64,000 nucleotides of DNA from Cryptomeria japonica (Eukaryota > Streptophyta > Pinopsida > Cupressales > Cupressaceae). Where the stretch lies: positions 878,053,594-878,117,593 of the forward strand of contig NC_081409.1 in assembly GCF_030272615.1 (NCBI RefSeq), in the 5' to 3' direction. Below, piece by piece: positions 58,826-64,000 of the stretch; within the stretch, counting starts at the first letter, position 1; the number at the start of each line of letters is the position of its first letter. The position numbers and the translations under genes are program-made. The notes below the pieces were generated by a model. It was not told where the DNA came from. It did not search any database and worked only from the letters and a program-made list of their open reading frames with translations.

Positions 58826-61126
58826 ATGGTTGAAACCCATCTTCAAAAATCTAGGAGAGAAACTAAAGAGGCTCAAGAGTCCGCAAACATGAGTTCTTAT
58901 GAGTATGACAATGATATCTTTTTCAATTCTGATCATACTACATTACCTAACATGGATGCCTATAGAAACATTCCAAATGTTGAGAACATGGACACTATAA
59001 ACAACAATGCTACACATAATGACAATATGGACAACTTTTCAGTACATTTAGCAGATGTGGAAGAATCCATTATGAATCCCCATTTCAATCGATTGGTTGA
59101 GGAAATAATGAGGAGGGATAGACAATACTTCTTACAAATGATGGCACAAAGTGGAGCCAAGATACCTCATGATTTTGACATGTCTCAAATAATGGAAATT
59201 CGACCTTTACAACAACCTCACTCCAACATGGATCAAAGGAGACCTAATAGTGGAGGAAATAGAGGACCACATATGGTACCTGAATCACCATCAGCTTTGC
59301 TTCAAAAACTAGAGGTCCCACATACACATGGTCAAACATATGATACTTACCTTCGTAGACCATTATGAAAATCTTATGGAGAGAAATATGCTCAATCACA
59401 TAGCAATGCTAAGGATCAACCACCAAAGCAATGGGATATTCAAAGGCATGCTCAAAATTTGGACACAAGGAAACCCCGTGTCAAATTTGGGGGCAACACA
59501 TTAGAAAATGACATGCCTGTAGAGTATGGTATACGTGCACAAAATAGATATGGTGTTCCTCAACATGAATCTATACCAAGTGGTCCATATATGCAGCATC
59601 ACTATCGACTTCCTCCATATGAACATGTGTATGATCAATATCATCCATATATGGAACATGCTCCCCCTCCAATGGATACCTCAAACATAGGATATGGTCC
59701 AAGAAGTCGATCTCCACCTAAGAGCAATTTGGAGCAACAAATCAAGGACTTACAAAAGAAAATGGAGGACATAAATACACCGAAGCCAACATACACAATG
59801 AGAGACATATGTCCTTATCCATTTGACAAGAGCATTCCAATGCCTCCTTTTCCTACACACTTTGTGATGCCTAAATTTGATAAGTATAGAGGAAAAGGGG
59901 ATCCTAAGGCACACATAAGATAGTTTTTCATAGCTTGCATTGAGATAGCAGCAAAAGAGACGTATTTGATGAGATTATTCCCACAAAGCTTAGGTGATCA
60001 AGCTATGGAATGGTTCTCCCAACTTCCACCTGGTATTAAGTCAGGGGGTGACTTAGCAGATGCATTTATTCAACATTTCTCCTACAACATAGAGACAGAC
60101 ATATTAGTCACTACTTTGTGCAACACTAAGCAGAAAGAGGGAGAGTCTTTTGCATCATTTTTACAAAGATGGAGGAATCTAGCTAGCAGATGCTCTTGTG
60201 AAATTCCACAAAAACAAATGGTAGAAATGTTCACCCAGAATGTTAACAAAGACATTGGCTATGATCTTAGGAAAGCTTGTTTGTCCACCTTCAAGGACGT
60301 CATTGAAAAAGGCTTAGCGACAAAAAGGGTCCTAATTGAACAAGGAATCATTAAGATATTAAAGGAAAACAAAGATGACTTCAAAGGAAAAGACAAGCCA
60401 AGATTTTGGAATAAAAACAAGAACATAGTCAATGATGGTGTTGTTGATGCCAACACAGTGCAACCCAAAGTCATCTTTTCGGGATCAAGTTCTACAAACA
60501 ACCAAGTGAATACTCAAACAACTTCCAGATCATGAAGGAAGTACACCCCATTGGGAGAACCACTTGAGTCAGTTTTCAAGAAACTAGTGGCAAACAAAGT
60601 AATCACAGTTCCAGACTTTCCTCCATATGAACCAAAGGTTAAACCAAATTGGTGGAATGATAATGAGTATTGTGAATTTCATAAGAGAAAGGGTCATAAG
60701 ATAGGAAATTGCCATCGACTGAAGAACATCATACAAGATCTCATTGATAGAGGTGACATTGAGATTGAGGGACATTCGTCTAATCAAGAACATGATATGT
60801 TTAAGGAACCATTCCCAAAACATGACAAGGGAAAAGCTAAAGCCACAGAAGATCAAACCAATTATACAAGAGCATCTTACAACTATGATTCAACCATCAA
60901 TCACATCTCGATGGACAATTATGTCTCTACCATTATCATCAAGGACAAAGCGTTTGAGAATTCTACTTGGAGACCCAGGATTGTCTTAAAAGGTGTTGGA
61001 TCTTCTTCTGAACCTACCTCTAAATGTAATGTCACAACTTGTCGAGGTAAAATCACTTTGCAAGGTGCTCCAACTAAAAACACCACTTCTTCATCAACTA
61101 AACCTGAATATGACCTTGTAGAATAG
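58826..61126 (+). pseudogene. element H gag
   Basis: ATG at 58826. One frame holds an acidic, Asn/Met-rich N-terminus, a Pro/Tyr/His-rich stretch (59460-59700), a Retrotrans_gag core (59860-60300: PKFDKYRGKGDPKAHI, LFPQSLGDQAMEWFSQLPPG, FIQHFSYNI), a linker and the CHHC knuckle CEFHKRKGHKIGNC (60671-60712), followed by LKNIIQDLIDRGDIEIEG. Stops: TGA 59366, TAG 59921, TGA 60533, TAG 61124. Each fits a single change from CGA or CAG. Gag would bind and package H RNA. Confidence 0.9.
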
Positions 61127-62934
61127 TTAGGGAAGACACCCGCACTCATCTCCATTCTTGAGCTCCTATGCATATCCCCTGCTCATAAAGCCATTCTTGA
61201 CAAAATCTTGAGAGATATTGCCATTCCTACTGATTTGAACATGGACCAGTTTCAAGCCATGGTGGGATACCTTTCCATTCCACACTCCCTTACTTTCATA
61301 GAAGCCGATGACACCTCCGTAAGTCAGCCACATAATGCACCATTACACATTGAAGCCTTCATACACAAACATCGAATAAAAAGAGTCCTGATAGATGGAG
61401 GAGCAGGTCTAAACATTTGCACATTAAGCACTATTACACAATTGGGATATTCTGATAAAGTTGTGAATTCTACAAACAAAATTACCATCAAAGCATATGA
61501 TGATGAAGAGCGTTCATCCAAGGGTACAGTCACCTTACCTCTCAGAGTTGGGCTAGTTACAAAGGATGTGGTTTGTCAAGTCCTGGATTTAAATCTCACT
61601 TAGAACATATTGCTAGGATGCCCTTGGATTCATGAAATGAGGGCAGTCCCATCCACATATCACCAATGCATTAAGTTTTCTCATAATGGCATGGAAGTAA
61701 CAGTTAATGGTGATCCCAATCCATTCATATATTGCAATAACCTAAAGTCAAAGACTGAGACCATCATTCCCAGTAATTGTGAGGTTGTTCCTTCATCGGC
61801 ATACATTGATCCTGAGTCTTTAAAACCTTCGACATCAAAACAAGGTGAGCTTAAAGGCAAGTTTAAGGACAAAGGCATGGGGGAATATACTTTAAATCAG
61901 ACCATGTACTTACGACAAGTCATGAGTTCCCCAAAAGAATATGGAAGACCACATCCTAACAAGCAAATCTCCATCATGATGCTCAAATGGGACCCTACTA
62001 CCTTTCAAAGATGGGGTGAACTAGAAGAGGAAGATTTATACCAAATGCTTTTCAAAGACAATGAAGAGGAAACGCAAGATCACATCAATCTACCATGTGA
62101 GAAATACGGCAAAGGCTTCAAAATTCTACAAAAATTCAGGTATGATGGAAAAAGCCCTCTGGGGTTACAAAAGGAAGGCATCATTGAACCTTTACAACCT
62201 GAATTGACTTTCAAGAAGGAACACTCGAAAGGACTTGGTTTCTTAACTTCCAAGGTCCACACCCAAAGGACAGAAGAAGCCTTACAAATCAAAGCTGCCA
62301 AAATGCAACAAGAGGATCACTATTCCATAGATTCTAATGAATGGGAATGGGGTTCAGACAAGTCTTCCAGTGACTACGAGCTCACCGAGATATTCAGAGA
62401 ACCAGATGAACCCACAGAAGAAGAGGAATTTTATAACAAGTTCAGAGTTGGTCAAGAAACAACCCATGAGGAGTCCACACGGTCCTTGCCTCAAGGTTCT
62501 AGGTTGAAATCACATAGGATGAGAACACCTGTCCCAGAATGTGCTACTAGTGATGATAATTTGGATTCGCTCATGATCAAGACTGATGAGGAGAGTGCCA
62601 TCGATGACCTCAATAATTACCTTGACATACCCGAATATAACTACATCTTTACTCTTAGCTCTGCTAACTTTGAAGACATTAATGACCTTCCCCTTGTTCA
62701 CCACCAGCTCATTGACTGGGATCATGAAGGACCAACATAGTTTGACATATTCCAAAATGATGAAGCTTTTATTGACTACCTGGGGATATGGGATGATCTT
62801 CCCCCTGGAGACCATAAAGCGGGATACACTATAGAACTCAATAGCGTGGCATATTTTGGTGAGGGTGTTAGACCTACCAGTCGCAAAAATGTGAAAATAA
62901 GAACAAATCAAGGTCTTATGGTGAAAACCACACT
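61127..62934 (+). pseudogene. element H protease and G-patch-like region
   Basis: Same frame as gag. A retropepsin domain has RVLIDGGAGLNICTLS, the active-site Asp at 61394-61396 being followed by Gly-Gly rather than Thr/Ser-Gly; I believe Tat-like elements often have this form. It continues through LGCPWIHEMRAVPSTYHQCI (61613-61672). At about 62100-62245 a G-patch-like stretch reads KILQKFRYDGKSPLGLQKEG, then SKGLGF. A Glu/Ser-rich linker follows. Stops: TAG 61601 and TAG 62738. The frame shifts near 62910, before RT. The linker length and G-patch lie between protease and RT. Confidence 0.8.
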
Positions 62935-64000
62935 GTGGCGCTGTCTGACCCCAAAAAAGTAAAAAGAAAGGATGTATCTAAGGGAGAAAACCTCTCCGAG
63001 GCACCCGAAGATGGAAGGCTTGACATTCTCCCAGCATCATATGAGGAAAAGTCATCCATGTTGGTAGAGGAGACTATCAAAACAAACATTGGTACAAAAG
63101 AGGTTCCACACAACATATTCCTACCTCAATCACTGATAGAGTCCGAAAGGTCAAAATTCATAAGTTTCTTCAAAGAACGACAAGTCAACTTTGCTTGGTC
63201 ATACGCTGATATGCTTGGATTAGATCTGGATTTGGTAATGCATCATTTGACAGTCAAACCGGGGGCAAAACCAATAAAACAGAAATTAACAAAAATGCAT
63301 CCACAAGTGGCATTACTAGTCAAAGCAGAACTTGAGAAGTTATTGGATGTCGGATTCATACGCCCAATCGATTATCCCGAATGGATCTCCAACTTAGTGC
63401 TTGTCAGTAAACCAGATTGCAGCATCAAAATTTGCACAGATTTCAGAGACATCAACAAAGCTTGTCCAAAGGATGACTTCCCATTACCAAATATTGACTT
63501 GATTGTTGATCTTACAGTAGGTCATGAAATGTTATCATTGATGGATGGATTCTCTGGTTATAATCAAATAAGAATCGCACCCAAGGATCAACATAAAACA
63601 TCATTTACTTGTCCGTGGGGAACTTTCTGCTAGAATGTCATGCCTTTCAGGCTAAAGAATGCAGGTGCGACATATCAAAGAGCCATGACTACTATCTTTC
63701 ATGATCTCATGCACGTAACCATGGAAGATTATGTTGACGACCTCTTGGGCAAATCAATAGATAGAAATACACATTTGGACATACTTTCAGTCATCTTTGA
63801 TTGGTTGGAAAAATACAAAGTAAGATTAAACCCCAAGAAATGTGTCTTTGGAGTAACCTCCGGGAAGCTCCTAGGATTCATTGTATCCAAAAGGGGAATT
63901 GAAGCTAATCCAGCGAAAGTCAAGGCCATCTTGGAAATGCAACCACCAAGAAATATCAGTCAACTTTGATCCTTACAAGGCAGACTCTAGTCCATCCAAA
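62935..64000 (+). pseudogene. element H reverse transcriptase (truncated by the window)
   Basis: A lead-in with QVNFAWSYADMLGLD precedes the RT. Blocks: KQKLTKMHPQVALLVKAELE, ICTDFRDINKACPKDDFPLP, LSLMDGFSGYNQI (catalytic Asp), TSFTCPWGTFC, a TAG at 63631 (Trp expected), MPFRLKNAGATYQRAM (family form MPFGLKNAG) and YVDD (63730-63741). The thumb region LNPKKCVFGVTSGKLLGFIV follows. Stops at 63967 (TGA) and 63988 (TAG) fall just before the edge. RNase H and integrase would be outside. Confidence 0.92.

Larger units (their letters stand above)
55765..64000 (+). mobile_element. Ty3/gypsy element H, Tat-like, 5' part (runs off the window)
   Basis: 5' LTR 55765-56559 (TGTAGACACC...ATATACA), primer site at 56563, a 2.2-kb leader, gag, protease, a G-patch-like region and reverse transcriptase with YVDD. 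RNase H, integrase and the 3' LTR would lie beyond 64000. The RT phrase INKACPKDDFPLPNID is typical of the Tat branch of plant gypsy elements. Nine in-frame stops and one frameshift make it inactive. Because it lies inside the I LTR, it is the deepest insertion in this stack. Confidence 0.9.

Noticed and set aside
1-64000. Host protein-coding gene or transposon-captured gene
   Set aside because: Every frame with recognisable domains belongs to Gag or Pol. The J G-patch frame is the only candidate, and its context points to a retroelement.

Overview
The window is plant nuclear DNA made almost wholly of LTR retrotransposons. Ty1/copia elements carry an initiator-Met tRNA primer site (TGGTATCAGAGC) and a GAG-PR-IN-RT-RNaseH order. 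Ty3/gypsy-like elements carry CX2HX4HX4C Gag knuckles. Long LTRs, AT-rich sequence, deep nesting and the absence of any host gene suggest a large, repeat-rich plant genome (a conifer is possible but unproven). I found no tRNA, rRNA, CRISPR or cellular gene.

Left half (123-27432) is one nested stack. Copia element A (+, about 9.0 kb of its own sequence) lies at 128-27427 with target duplication TAAAG. Three later insertions split it: copia C (-, 6966-14332) in its RNase H region, copia B (+, 15714-22410, duplication GTGCT) in its 3' LTR, and D (23080-27283, duplication TTTCT), a 4.2-kb non-coding LTR-like unit, also in its 3' LTR. Removing them leaves 5' and 3' LTRs of 1753 and about 1745 bp.

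Middle (27433-33750): degenerate gypsy-like LTR/leader sequence, then J, a copia-like element whose Gag-like frame joins a coiled coil, a G-patch and zinc knuckles, then the 3' end of copia G (-).

Right half (33751-64000) is a second, deeper stack, only partly inside the window. Copia F (+) starts inside G. Its 5' LTR is split by E (-, 33970-41769, duplication GTAAT), a young element with about 98% identical LTRs, an unbroken 1111-codon Gag-like gene and no reverse transcriptase. F's gag is split by I (-, from 43426), another element with gag only. I is split by D2, a second copy of D, and by H (+, from 55765), a Tat-like gypsy element running off the right edge within RT.

All pol genes carry premature stops. 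In H all nine are TAG or TGA and fit C-to-T or G-to-A change, as expected for methylated, silenced DNA. The most unusual items are the E Gag with a retropepsin-like region lacking the Asp-Thr/Ser-Gly motif, the CCACTGTGG hairpin arrays in D and D2, the phrase-like short repeats in the H and I leaders, and the G-patch and coiled-coil additions to Gag-like proteins.
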